Positions 49,541 to 58,940 of a stretch of DNA of 64,000 nucleotides are shown here, one piece after another. Each line of letters opens with the position of its first letter. Positions within the stretch are counted from its first letter, which is position 1. The translations under genes were made by a program, and so were the position numbers. The notes under the pieces were generated by a model. That model worked only from the letters and a program-made list of their open reading frames with translations. It was not told the origin of the DNA and searched no databases. This stretch comes from Jiella pelagia (GTDB taxonomy: Bacteria > Pseudomonadota > Alphaproteobacteria > Rhizobiales > Rhizobiaceae): positions 4,320,001 through 4,384,000 of the forward strand of contig NZ_CP114029.1 in the NCBI RefSeq assembly GCF_026898155.1. The letters are read 5' to 3'.

Positions 49541-50295
49541 CGGTCGCCTTCGATCGCTGTGCCGACGAAACCCACTCTGACGTCTCCCTTTGCATCCTCC
49601 GGCATCGCGATCATCGTGATGAAGTCGATCGACTGGCCGGCGCCGAGATGATCGACACTGGTCTGAAGCGTGCGCGAGCGCAAGCCCGCTGAGCGATCGG
49701 CGAAGTCGATCCTGAGCGGCGGGATGGCCGCTGCGGCCGTTGCGGGGTTGGTGATCCGTCCCTCGACCCGCAGGAGCTTGCCGTCGCCATGGCTCGTCAG
49801 GCTGGCATTGATCGTGGCAAGGCGGACGGCATAGCCGCCGCCATTCGAAGCGGTCGCCGCCACGGGAGTCTCTGGGAAGGAGACCATGAAGACGGGCAGA
49901 AGCAGCGCACCGAACATGAAGGCGCAGGCGACGAGGCCGATCCGTCCGGGTAGGGGGGCGCCCCGTCGGTTCGTGCCGGCGGCCGCCGCCCTGGCCGCCA
50001 CGCCGGCGAAGGGAATCTCGACAGTTTCGGCCCAGTTGGCCTCGGCCGGGCGGGTGGTGCCGGCCTGCCGTTGGCCGGACAGGCGGACGGAAGCTGGACG
50101 CTCCTCTCGAGCCTGACGTCGGCCGAAGGCCGGGCCTTGGCCGCTTTCGGGCGACCGTTCGGCGGCGTTCAGACCCTGCCTGCGCCGGCCGATTACCTCG
50201 GCGACGCCGTCGATGCACGGGCCGTTCGCGGCCGGCCCCGCATTGGAGAATTGCTCGGACCTTTGCGACATCTCGTTGTCAGCCTGCCAGCGCAT
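49537..50295 (-). CDS. DUF3426-like membrane-anchored protein
   Basis: 252 residues. A basic, Gln/Arg-rich cytoplasmic part (1-115), one membrane helix (about 119-138, IGLVACAFMFGALLLPVFMV), then a periplasmic DUF3426-like domain (RLATINASLTSHGDGKLLRVEGRITNPA, LRIDFADRSAG, GQSIDFITMIAMPE). In most Rhizobiales relatives an N-terminal zinc ribbon precedes the helix; none is visible here. Function unknown. Same operon as hpt and divergent from ftsE, as in other Rhizobiales. Confidence 0.75.
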   Translation of the reverse strand: MRWQADNEMSQRSEQFSNAGPAANGPCIDGVAEVIGRRRQGLNAAERSPESGQGPAFGRRQAREERPASVRLSGQRQAGTTRPAEANWAETVEIPFAGVAARAAAAGTNRRGAPLPGRIGLVACAFMFGALLLPVFMVSFPETPVAATASNGGGYAVRLATINASLTSHGDGKLLRVEGRITNPATAAAAIPPLRIDFADRSAGLRSRTLQTSVDHLGAGQSIDFITMIAMPEDAKGDVRVGFVGTAIEGDR

Positions 50296-50488
50296 ACGGA
50301 TCCCCCGCTCGATGATTCAGCAAACGGTAAGGTTTTATGGTTAACGAGTGGTGAAAGGCGTGGCCGCCGTGGGGTGCCACACGCCATCCGCGAACGGCCG
50401 CCCAGCGCCATCCACCGAACGTCAAATGGCCATCTTGCTGGCGTTGACCGTCGCGACATCGAGAATCAGCGAGGAACGGGGCTTCCGC

Positions 50489-51149
50489 TTGATACGGTTC
50501 GAAAATGTCGGCCTGCGATACGATATGGGGCCTGAGGTGCTGCGCGATCTGACCTTCGAGATCCGCCGCCAGTCCTTCCAGTTCCTCACCGGGCCGTCGG
50601 GCGCCGGCAAGACCAGCCTCCTGCGCATGCTGTTCCTGGCGCTCCGGCCGACGCGCGGACTGATCACCGTTCTCGGCCGCGACGTTGCCACCCTGTCGCG
50701 CAAGGATCTGCCGTCCATCCGGCGCAGGATCGGCGTCGTCTTTCAGGACTTTCGCCTGCTCGATCACATGACGACCTACGAGAACGTCGCGCTGCCGCTC
50801 AGGGTGCGCGGCAAGGAGGAGCGGGAGTACCGTCAGGACGTCGTCGACCTGATCAAATGGGTCGGCCTCGGCGAGCGGATGAACGCGCTGCCGATCGTGC
50901 TTTCGGGCGGCGAGAAGCAACGCGCCGCGATCGCCAGGGCGCTGATCGATCAGCCGGACGTCCTTCTGGCGGACGAGCCGACGGGCAATGTCGACGCACC
51001 CCTTGCCCGGCGCCTCTTGCGGCTTTTCATGGAGGCTCAACCGGTCCGGCACCGCCGTGGTCATCGCCACCCACGATCTCGGCCTCATGGAACAGGTGGA
51101 TGCGCGCCGGCTGATTCTTTCGGACGGACGACTGGAAATCTATGACTGA
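50489..51149 (+). CDS. ftsE: Cell-division ATP-binding protein FtsE (GAGGCTC frameshift)
   Basis: 219 residues when corrected. With FtsX it controls septal peptidoglycan hydrolases. Walker A GPSGAGKTS, Q-loop VVFQDFRLLDHMTTYENVALPL (FtsE-typical), signature LSGGEKQRAAIARAL, Walker B VLLADEPTGNVD, His switch ATHD. The frame breaks at 51032-51038; one base removed gives LRLFMELNRSGTAVVIATHDLG. The TTG start at 50489 gives (M)IRFENVGLRYDMG; an alternative is a few codons downstream. Its stop overlaps the ftsX start. Confidence 0.93.
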
Positions 51150-52130
51150 TACGGCCGCGACACCTGCCGAAACGCCCTCGCGGGCAAGGCGCCTCGCCGC
51201 CCGTCTCAGGGGGAGCGCCAGACCGCGATCGTGCCCGCCGGCAACGTCGCCGGGCGGGCGATGACGACGGTCATCGCCATCATGACGTTTCTGGCGGCTC
51301 TCACCGTCGGCGCCGTCAGCCTGGTCGCCGACACCGCCGGGCGGTGGCAGAACGACATTTCCGACGAAATCACGATTCAGGTGAAGCCCGCCGAGGGGAT
51401 CGACATGCCGCAGGCGCTGGAGACCGCCCGGCAGATCGCCCTGCAGACGCCCGGCGTCCAAGGGGCGTCGGTTCTCGACGAGGCGGCGACCGGCCGGCTC
51501 CTGGAGCCCTGGCTCGGCGAGGGGGTGGATCTGTCGGAACTGCCGGTGCCGCGCCTCGTCATCGTCTCGATCGACACCGACGATCCGCCGAACTTCGCCT
51601 TCATGCGCGAGGAGTTGAAGGCTGCTGTGCCGGAGGCCGACCTCGACGATCACCGGGCCTGGGTGTCGCGTCTCGTCACGATGGCCCGGACGGTGGTGCT
51701 CATCGGTGTCTTCGTCCTGTCTCTGGTGATCGTCGCGACGACCCTCACCGTGATCTTCGCGACCCGCGGCGCGATGTCCGGCAACCGCCACATCGTCGAG
51801 GTCCTGCATTTCGTCGGTGCCCGGTCGAGCTTCATCGCGCGCGAGTTCGAGCGCCACTTCCTGCGCCTCGGTCTCATTGGCGCGGCCACCGGCGGCCTCG
51901 TCGCGATCGTTCTCTTCGCCTTGCTCGGCTATTTCACCGCCGCCAATCGGCAGACGCCGGAGGCCGATCAGATCAGTGCCCTGTTCGGTTCCTTCACCAT
52001 CGGTTGGACCGGCTATGCCGGCGTCCTGCTTCTCATTGCAACGGTCGCGACCCTCACGGCGTTGACGTCGCGCTGGACCGTAACCCGGCACCTTGCCGAG
52101 ATCGACATGATCTCGCCGGTGGAGAGTTAA
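51142..52130 (+). CDS. ftsX: Cell-division permease-like protein FtsX (frameshift in a G run)
   Basis: 329 residues when corrected; membrane partner of FtsE. N-terminal cytoplasmic stretch (MTDTAATPAETPSRARRL), TM1 (MTTVIAIMTFLAALTVGAVSL), a periplasmic loop (about 65-185; TIQVKPAEGIDM, LDEAATGRLLEPWL), then three C-terminal helices with the FtsX/MacB pattern ATLTVIFATRGAM. A run of five G at 51216 must be six to join RLAARLRGERQTA to IVPAGNVAGRAM. ATG at 51142 overlaps the ftsE stop. Operon with ftsE. Confidence 0.9.
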
Positions 52131-52332
52131 CAGATGATTCATCCTATTGGCGGAGTCTCTCAGAGTTTCGAGGGCGTCCGATACGAGGAGACGGACACTG
52201 GTTGCTGACACGATGTCGGCATCGCAAGCAGGATGGAAATCGCGTTCGGGCGGCACCATTTAGTGTCATTGACCGCCGGAACGAAGATCGGTTGCGGGCC
52301 ATAGTCGTTGCCTGCGACGATGCGGAGATTGG

Positions 52333-53055
52333 ATGACGATTGCCGTCGACCCGAGGTTCGGCCGAACCGCCCGCTCTTCTGCGCAGGGTGGGGGCGGCAC
52401 GCGGCGCAGATTTCCCCGCTTGCGAAAGCGTCTGCTTGCGACCCTGCTCGTCGCCGGTTTTTCGGGCTACGTCCTCGGCGGCTTCTGGCGCTTCACCGAA
52501 GAAGTGGATCGTTTGTCGAAACCCGTGCCGAGCGCCGACGCCGATGCGATCGTCGTTTTGACCGGCGGCGCCATGCGCCTCGACTACGGCCTCGATCTCT
52601 TGCGCAGCGGGCGAGGGCGGCGCCTGTTAATCAGCGGGGTTCATCCCGGGACAACCGCCGCAACATTGGCGCGGCTGACCAAGACCGACGAGGCCTGGTT
52701 CGACTGCTGCGTCGACATCGACTACGTCGCCGCCGATACAGTAGGCAATGCCGAAATGGCTGGCCGCTGGGCCGAGCGCCGGGGCTACCGGGACCTCATC
52801 CTCGTGACCAGCGACTATCACATGCCGCGCTCGCTGCTCGAGTTCGACCGGATTTCCGGCATCCGCTCGATCACTCCCGTCGCCGTCAGGCGCGCCGATC
52901 TGTGGAGCCGCGACAGTCTTCCCTCCGGCTCCGGCCTCAAGCTGCTGATGACCGAATACGGCAAGTTCGTCGCGACGCGGATCCGCGGCTTTCTCGGCAT
53001 GGCGCCGCAGGACGCCGCTACCTCTTCGCATGTGGCAAGCCTCGACCGGCCATAG
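52333..53055 (+). CDS. YdcF-family protein (DUF218), membrane anchored
   Basis: 240 residues. One N-terminal helix (LLATLLVAGFSGYVLGGFW) then a DUF218 domain with AIVVLTGGAMRLDYGLDLL, LLISGVHPG, VGNAEMAGRWAERRGYRDLILVTSDYHMPRS, the family's conserved Asp and His. Relatives (SanA, YdcF, ElyC) act in envelope maintenance, ElyC in lipid-carrier use for peptidoglycan. Place after ftsEX and before plsC is the usual rhizobial order, supporting an envelope role. Confidence 0.9.
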   Translation: MTIAVDPRFGRTARSSAQGGGGTRRRFPRLRKRLLATLLVAGFSGYVLGGFWRFTEEVDRLSKPVPSADADAIVVLTGGAMRLDYGLDLLRSGRGRRLLISGVHPGTTAATLARLTKTDEAWFDCCVDIDYVAADTVGNAEMAGRWAERRGYRDLILVTSDYHMPRSLLEFDRISGIRSITPVAVRRADLWSRDSLPSGSGLKLLMTEYGKFVATRIRGFLGMAPQDAATSSHVASLDRP

Positions 53056-53156
53056 CGGTTTTTCGCGCGTCACCGGGAAGAACGGTTCGGGCGAGCCTTT
53101 GCGCCAAGGACGATCGGTCCTATGAACGCGTCCGCGCACCAGACGGGGCGGGCAAC

Positions 53157-53975
53157 ATGCGAGGTCGGACAGCTGCCATGACTTTGATGCGTTCCATTGC
53201 GTTCAACATCGCTTTTTACGGCAATCTCACCCTGCAGCTGTTGTTCTGGACGCCGGTCTTCTTCTTCGTGAGTGAGGAGACGGGCTGGTGGATCGTCCGC
53301 AACTGGGCCCGCACAAGCCTATGGCTTCTGAAGCATATTGCCGGTGCCCGCTCAGATCTCAGAGGGCTCGAGAACCTGCCGGAGGGCGGGGCGATCGTCG
53401 CCGCCAAGCATCAGTCCGTCTGGGAGATCCTGTCGCTTCTGACCGTCGTCGAGCGTCCGACCTTCATCCTGAAGAAGGAGCTGCTTCGCATTCCGCTGTT
53501 CGGCAGCTTCGCCCTGCATATGAAGATGATCCCGGTCGACCGCGGCAAGCGCGGCAACGCGATCCCCAAGATGATGGAAGCAGCCTCGGAGGCCATCGCC
53601 TCGGGCCGGCGGATCATCATCTTTCCCGAGGGCACGCGGACGAAGCCCGGCGCCGAGGTCGATTACCGCCAGGGGGTCTTTCGCCTCTACGAGGCGTTGG
53701 GTCTGCCGGTGGTGCCGGTCGCCATCAATTCCGGCCTCTACTGGCCTCGAAACAGCTTCATCAAGCGGGCCGGGACGATCCGCGCCGACTTTCTCCCGGT
53801 CATTCAGCCAGGGCTCGATCGCCCGCGCTTCATCGCCGCCCTGCGCGGGGCGATCGAGTCGCGTTCGCGCGAGCTGATGCGCGAGGGCGGCTGGCAGGAC
53901 GAGGCCGAAGACCGCTCTACGCCGAACAGGACTGCGCCTGGCCAGCCCGCTCACAGCCGCGATACGACTTCCTGA
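53157..53975 (+). CDS. plsC: 1-acyl-sn-glycerol-3-phosphate acyltransferase PlsC
   Basis: 272 residues. Makes phosphatidic acid at the inner membrane. An N-terminal helix (NIAFYGNLTLQLLFWTPVFFF) and the PlsC domain: AAKHQSVWEILSL replaces the usual HX4D by HX4E, as is normal in alphaproteobacterial members; FILKKELLRIPLFGSF, GRRIIIFPEGTRT and PVVPVAINSGLYW follow. The start ATG at 53157 has GGGGCGGG upstream; ATG 53177 (out of frame) is excluded, ATG 53178-type internal starts remain possible. Convergent with chaC. Confidence 0.92.
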   Translation: MRGRTAAMTLMRSIAFNIAFYGNLTLQLLFWTPVFFFVSEETGWWIVRNWARTSLWLLKHIAGARSDLRGLENLPEGGAIVAAKHQSVWEILSLLTVVERPTFILKKELLRIPLFGSFALHMKMIPVDRGKRGNAIPKMMEAASEAIASGRRIIIFPEGTRTKPGAEVDYRQGVFRLYEALGLPVVPVAINSGLYWPRNSFIKRAGTIRADFLPVIQPGLDRPRFIAALRGAIESRSRELMREGGWQDEAEDRSTPNRTAPGQPAHSRDTTS

Positions 53976-54463
53976 AGCCAGCGGTCACGCAGGCCCATGG
54001 CGGCGATGCGTTCGAACGCGCTCCTGACATAGTCGACGTTGGGCCCCGACTGGCCATGGCTGCGGGCGACGATCGCGGCGGCGCTCGCGGCGTCGATCTT
54101 GCCGGCATATTGCGGATGGCCGCGATCGACGACGTAGGTAATGGCATCGATGCGGCGTCCATCCGTCGCCCGGACCGGCAGAGCGGCTTCGCGATAGACA
54201 TTGGTCACGAGTTCGCGGGCCCTGAGATAGGCAATGGTCTCGTCCCGCTTCGAGCCCTCGACCCGGAATGCGATACCGACGCAGGAACCGCCGCGATCAA
54301 GTCCGAAGACGAGCCCCGGGCGCTCTGGCGTGCCGCGATGCACATGCGAATGGACGCAAAGGGCGCGGTGATATCCAGCAAGTCTTGCTTTTGCGCTTTC
54401 CACATAGTCAAACCCGGGACGCCAGATCAGCGAACCGTAACCGAACACCCAGAAATCGTTCAT
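53951..54463 (-). CDS. chaC: Glutathione-specific gamma-glutamylcyclotransferase ChaC
   Basis: 170 residues. Cleaves glutathione to 5-oxoproline and Cys-Gly in the cytosol. The fold's substrate loop FGYGSLIWRPGFDY is at the N-terminus; GTPERPGLVFGLDRGGSC follows, and the catalytic Glu lies in AFRVEGSKRDE or the LRARELVTN stretch. Start ATG at 54463; no longer extension is needed. 3' ends of chaC and plsC overlap by 25 bases. Confidence 0.92.
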   Translation of the reverse strand: MNDFWVFGYGSLIWRPGFDYVESAKARLAGYHRALCVHSHVHRGTPERPGLVFGLDRGGSCVGIAFRVEGSKRDETIAYLRARELVTNVYREAALPVRATDGRRIDAITYVVDRGHPQYAGKIDAASAAAIVARSHGQSGPNVDYVRSAFERIAAMGLRDRWLQEVVSRL

Positions 54464-54629
54464 TGACCTCGATCCGCCCCGCATCGTCTTTCCGAACGCT
54501 CGGCTCCACCAATTGTCGGGCGGGTCCGGTGCGAGGCATCCTGCTGTGATGGTTCGTCCGTTGCGACCACGACGGCCGAGGCGCTGCATCGGTCCCGTCA
54601 TTGGCTTCATGCTCTAAGAGGATAACGGG

Positions 54630-55659
54630 ATGGCTCCGTCAAGCGACAGTCCCTCGAAGGCCCGCCGAGCGCTGATCGGCGTCGTGCTGGTCGCCGTGCT
54701 TCTCGCCGCCGCGCTCAGCGGCGCCTGGTTCTATCTGGCCGGCCGCCTGGACGACGAGTTGACGCGGGCGATCGAACAGGCCGCCGGGCGGGGGACGGAT
54801 ATCACCTGCCCCGACCGCGAAGTCTTCGGGTTCCCGTTCAGGATCGGTTTTCGCTGCGACTCCATCTCGGTGGTGAGGGCCGGCGACAGGCCGTTCGAGG
54901 CGAGAGGCGGCGCCGTGCGCACCGCCGCGCAGATCTACCGGCCGAACCACGTCGTCGCGGAGGTCGATGCGCCGCTGCGGGTCGCAACCCCGGAAATGCC
55001 GCCGCTCGACATCCGTTGGGATCTCGCACAGGCTTCCGCGACCTTCTGGACGGAAGGGCTCGACCGCTTTTCTCTTGTGACTGAGGAGCCGCGTGTTGGC
55101 ATCGTGGTGCCAGGGGACGGCGGCGGCGACCGGCCCGTCGTCGAGGCCGCCCAGAGCGAGGCCCATGCGCGGCGGCGGGATGACGATCTCGATATCTTCA
55201 CCCTGATGAAGGGCGGCAAGCTGACCTTCGCCGGGGCGCCGGACCTGCCGCCGCTTGAAGCGAGCACCGACCTGACGATCGCGGGCGCCGGCGACTGGCT
55301 GTCCGGCGCGGCGCGTGGCCAGACGGGCCGTGAGCTCTTCGCCGGCCGGCAAGTCTCGCTGCGCTCCCTGCTGCTCGAAATGGACACCGCCAACGCCGAG
55401 CCTCAGCGGCGACTTCTCCTTCGACGACGAGGGCCGCGTCTCGGGCACGTTCCAGCTGGCGATCGCCGACCCGAACAAGATCGCCGAACTCGTGACCGCG
55501 GTCGCGCCGAATCTGAGGGACATCGCCAGCGCCATCGCCTCGGCCCTGCCGATGGCGGGCCGACGTTCGGATGGCCGGACTGTCATCGAACTGAAGGCGA
55601 GGAACGGTGTCCTCGCCGTCGGCATCTTCCCGATCGGCAAGCTGCCAGCGCTGCGCTGA
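54630..55659 (+). CDS. DUF2125 family protein (GAGCCTC frameshift)
   Basis: 342 residues when corrected. One N-terminal membrane anchor (about 14-34, LIGVVLVAVLLAAALSGAWFY) and a large envelope domain of DUF2125 type: ITCPDREVFGFPFRIGFRCD near the start, two Cys likely paired, and repeated beta strands. Function unknown. The frame breaks at 55398-55404; one base removed gives DTANAELSGDFSFDDEGRVSG and a stop at 55659 (KLPALR). The only intact GAGCTC of the window lies in this gene at 55332 (GRELFAG), in frame. Confidence 0.85.
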
Positions 55660-55773
55660 AGCTGCCTCAGGCCGTGGGCGAGGCGGCCGAGCCCGCCCTG
55701 CAGAGGGGCCGCCGCAGGCGAGCGGGAATGTTGGTTCGTCGGCCGATTGGACGACAACAGATCTTTGACCACA

Positions 55774-55799
55774 GAAAAGCCGGGGCGATTGCCCCGGCT
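55774..55799 (-). terminator. Rho-independent terminator of rpoH
   Basis: 9-bp perfect stem AGCCGGGGC (55778-55786) / GCCCCGGCT (55791-55799), loop of 4, followed on the minus strand by TTTTCTG. It lies about 30 bases after the rpoH stop. Confidence 0.88.
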
Positions 55800-55830
55800 C
55801 TGCTTCAGTCCAGCGTAAAGGAACGCCCCG

Positions 55831-56733
55831 TCATGCGCTGACCGGCACCAGCGCCTCGTTGGCGGCGGCCGCCTTGTCGCGGACCGCCTTCTGGACTTTC
55901 TCGAACGCCCGGACCTCGATCTGACGGACGCGCTCGCGCGAGATGTCGAACTCGCCTGACAGGGCCTCCAGGGTCAGCGGCTCCTCGGCGAGGCGGCGAG
56001 CCTCGAAGATGCGGCGTTCGCGATCATTGAGGACGTCCATCGCCGAGCGCAGCATGCCCCGCCGCTGGTCATATTCGTCCTGGCGAACGAGGACGTCTTC
56101 CTGCGAATCCGTGTCGTCGACCAGCCAGTCCTGCCATTCACCGGATTCGCCCTCGGTGGCGCGGATCGGCGCATTGAGCGAGGTGTCGCCCGACAAGCGC
56201 CGGTTCATCGAAATCACCTCTTCCGGCGAGACGCCGAGCGTCGTGGCGATCTGATTCACCTGATCGGGCTTCAGATCGCCTTCGTCGAGCGCCTGGATGC
56301 GGCTCTTCATCTTGCGCAGGTTGAAGAACAGACGCTTCTGATTGGCGGTCGTGCCCATTTTCACCAGGCTCCACGAGCGCAGGATGTACTCCTGGATCGA
56401 GGCCTTGATCCACCACATCGCGTAGGTTGCGAGGCGGAAGCCCCGCTCGGGATCGAAGCGCTTGACCGCCTGCATCAGGCCGACATTGCCCTCCGAAATG
56501 ACCTCGCCGATCGGCAGGCCATAACCGCGGTAACCCATTGCGATCTTGGCAACGAGTCTTAGATGACTGGTCACGAGCCGGTGCGCCGCCTGCCGATCGT
56601 CATGCTCGGCGTAGCGCTTGGCAAGCATGTACTCTTCTTGCGGCTGAAGCATCGGGAACCGCCGGATCTCTTCGAGATAGCGGGTCAGGCCGCCGTCGCC
56701 CGAAGAAATGGTCGGAAGATTCATCTGGGCCAT
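55831..56733 (-). CDS. rpoH: RNA polymerase sigma factor RpoH (sigma-32)
   Basis: 300 residues. Directs transcription of heat-shock genes. Region 2 (SHLRLVAKIAMGYRGYGLPIGEV, EGNVGLMQAVKRFDPERGFRLATYAMWWIKASIQEYIL), the RpoH box NLRKMKSRI in region 2.4/3 area (QKRLFFNLRK), and region 4 (NDRERRIFEARRLAEEP, SGEFDISRERVRQIEVRAFEK). The ATG at 56733 has GGAGGG 7 bases before it. In-frame GAGCCTC at 55998 (FEARRL) is natural. Downstream of rluD on the same strand, the standard rhizobial order. Alphaproteobacteria often have several RpoH paralogues. Confidence 0.95.
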   Translation of the reverse strand: MAQMNLPTISSGDGGLTRYLEEIRRFPMLQPQEEYMLAKRYAEHDDRQAAHRLVTSHLRLVAKIAMGYRGYGLPIGEVISEGNVGLMQAVKRFDPERGFRLATYAMWWIKASIQEYILRSWSLVKMGTTANQKRLFFNLRKMKSRIQALDEGDLKPDQVNQIATTLGVSPEEVISMNRRLSGDTSLNAPIRATEGESGEWQDWLVDDTDSQEDVLVRQDEYDQRRGMLRSAMDVLNDRERRIFEARRLAEEPLTLEALSGEFDISRERVRQIEVRAFEKVQKAVRDKAAAANEALVPVSA

Positions 56734-56979
56734 TGTTGCGCCCTCCATTGCTCGAGTTTGGCCGCTTCCAGGAGAAGCCGGCCGGCATGCGGGATGCTGT
56801 CGCCAACCCACACGCACTGGCCTTGCATATGGTGACGACCGCCGAGAATTGCATCATTTCCGTTGCAGAAACGAACGACAATTCTGCAGACCTGCGATCG
56901 CCGGGTCGCGAGGCTCAGCGGCCGCTCGCCGCATCACCCACGAATCCTTGCGGCCTTTCCGCTTCATAGGTTGAACGCC

Positions 56980-58005
56980 TCAGCGCCCGGATCGCCGAGT
57001 CACGATTTCGGGAACGGAGATCTCAAGGGCGGCGCAGAGCGCTTGCATGTCGTTCGGTAGCGACGAGCCGAATGCGAGCGGTCGGTCGTCCTCGGGATGA
57101 CGGAAACCGAGTTCGGCGGCATGCAGCGCCTGCCGGCCCAGCCCTTCGACGACGGCTTTCGGTCCGGCTTCAAGTTTCGCGGCCTTGGATTTCACCCCCG
57201 TGCCATAGAGAGGATCTGCGACAAGGGGATGGCCGATATGGGCCATGTGAACGCGGATCTGGTGCGTGCGGCCGGTCTCGAGGCGGCATCTGACGAGCGA
57301 AGCCTCGGCCTCTGCCATGCCGGTGGCGAGTGTCTCGTAATGCGTGACGGCGTGTCGCGCGTCGCTCCTGCCCGCCGGCACCACCGCCCGCTTGATCCTG
57401 TTGCTCGCCGATCGGCCGAGCGCGGCGTCGATCGTTCCGGCGGCGGGACGTGGTTGGCCCCAGGCGACGGCGAGATAGGCGCGGATCAGCCTGCCGTCGC
57501 GGCCGTGGGCGGCGAATTGCTCCGACAGGCTGCGATGCGCCGCATCGCTTTTGGCGACGACGAGAAGGCCGCTGGTATCCTTGTCGAGGCGATGGACGAT
57601 GCCCGGCCGGCGGACGCCGCCGATCCCGGTCAGGCTTGGTCCGCAATGGGCGACGAGGGCATTGACCAGCGTCCCGTCCGGATTGCCGGCGCCCGGATGA
57701 ACAACCAGGCCGGCCGGCTTGTCGATGACCAGGAGCCACGCGTCCTCATAGCGGATATCGAGCGCGATGTCCTCCGGCTGCGGTTCGGGATCCTCGGGCG
57801 GCGGCAGGACGAGTTCGATGCTGTCGCCGGAAACGAGCCTCTGCTTCGCGCCGCTGGCCGGCCGATCGCGGACCTTGGCGTGACCGCTCTCGATCAGCGC
57901 CTTAAGGCGGCTACGCGACAATTCCCCGTCGAGAGCCCGGGCAAGGAAGACGTCGAGCCGGTCGCCCTCGTCGGCGGCATCGACGTGGAAGCGTCTTGTC
58001 TGCAT
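56980..58005 (-). CDS. rluD: 23S rRNA pseudouridine synthase RluD
   Basis: 341 residues. Makes pseudouridines in helix 69 of 23S rRNA. N-terminal S4-like domain (DRLDVFLARALDGELSRSRLKALIESGHAKVRD), catalytic Asp in GIVHRLDKDTSGLLVVAKSD, and ETGRTHQIRVHMAHIGHPL. Complete. An in-frame GAGCCTC at 57835 (KQRLVSGD) is natural. Divergent from the DUF6476-like gene. Confidence 0.95.
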   Translation of the reverse strand: MQTRRFHVDAADEGDRLDVFLARALDGELSRSRLKALIESGHAKVRDRPASGAKQRLVSGDSIELVLPPPEDPEPQPEDIALDIRYEDAWLLVIDKPAGLVVHPGAGNPDGTLVNALVAHCGPSLTGIGGVRRPGIVHRLDKDTSGLLVVAKSDAAHRSLSEQFAAHGRDGRLIRAYLAVAWGQPRPAAGTIDAALGRSASNRIKRAVVPAGRSDARHAVTHYETLATGMAEAEASLVRCRLETGRTHQIRVHMAHIGHPLVADPLYGTGVKSKAAKLEAGPKAVVEGLGRQALHAAELGFRHPEDDRPLAFGSSLPNDMQALCAALEISVPEIVTRRSGR

Positions 58006-58203
58006 GGTCTAAAGCCTTGTAGGAGCGTCGCGAACGTTTCGCACGCCGACACGCTGGGAAGCTCCGCTCAAACCAACGCCTTCCACGTTTGCTTCCGATT
58101 GCCGACATCCGGCTGTCGCCTTTCTGGAACGGCAACCGGATGTCGGAGCGGGCTCACGAGGCGAAGGCCGCCGGACGAAAAACGCACCGCGAGAGGAGAC
58201 ATC

Positions 58204-58591
58204 ATGGGGCCGAACGGACAGGAGAGGGAAGAGGAGGAAAAGCCGCTCGATCCCGCGGCAGAGCGCCTGCGGCGCAAGATGATCCAGCTCCTCGCCGTCT
58301 CGATCGGCATCATGCTCGTCGGCGTTATGGCGGTGCTCGGCGTCGTTGTCTACAAGACGCTGCCCCAGCCCCAGGGCCTCGGCGCGCCGACGGTGAGCAT
58401 TGAACTACCGGCCGACGAAGAGATCGTCGATACAGCGCTCGACGGCGACAGGGCATTGATTCGAACCCGCGCGAGCGGCATCGACCGCCTCTACGTCGTC
58501 TCCCTCGCCAATGGCGGCATTCTCAAGCGCCTCGACGTCAGACGAGCCGCGGCGACGCAGGCCGAGCCTCGAAGGGGCTGCCACGCGTTGA
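58204..58591 (+). CDS. DUF6476-like single-pass membrane protein (GAGCCTC frameshift at the 3' end)
   Basis: 128 residues when corrected. Charged N-terminus (EREEEEKPLDPAAERLRRKM), one membrane helix (LLAVSIGIMLVGVMAVLGVVVY), then a short periplasmic domain (LPADEEIVDTALDGDRALIRTRASGIDRLYVV). It resembles small DUF6476 proteins found next to tRNA-Glu in Rhizobiales. The frame breaks at 58564-58570; one base removed gives TQAELEGAATR and a stop at 58591, instead of a long run into intergenic sequence. GGAG precedes the ATG. Function unknown. Confidence 0.75.
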
Positions 58592-58739
58592 AACGACGCC
58601 TCTTGCCGCGGGCAGGGCGCAGCGAAAGTGGCGCACTGGCCGCCGCACAGGAACCGGGGTGGCGGCGACGGCGAAAAAGCGCTTGCGTTCGCCGCTCGGA
58701 GCCTCTAAGAGACCCGGCATCAGCGCAGAACACAGCGCT

Positions 58740-58814
58740 ACGCGCCCATCGTCTAGCGGTTAGGACGGCGCCCTCTCACGGCGCAAACAGGGGTTCGATT
58801 CCCCTTGGGCGTAC
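58740..58814 (+). tRNA. tRNA-Glu (CUC anticodon)
   Basis: Full cloverleaf: 7-bp acceptor stem ACGCCCA/TGGGCGT, D-loop GTCTAGCGGTTAGGAC, anticodon arm CGCC-CTCTCAC-GGCG giving anticodon CTC (reads GAG), T arm CAGGGGTTCGATTCCCCTT. CCA is encoded at 58812-58814. Anticodon and D-arm fit glutamate. The gene follows the DUF6476-like gene on the same strand. Confidence 0.97.
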
Positions 58815-58940
58815 CATTTCCTTGAAATGGTCCTTCGGTCATCTGATAAATCATTCACTTTCCGCATGCATGCGCGGCTTTCTTGTCAGGCCGCTGCATA
58901 ACATCGTGTGCAACATCGCGGTTGGAGTGGCGATATCGAG

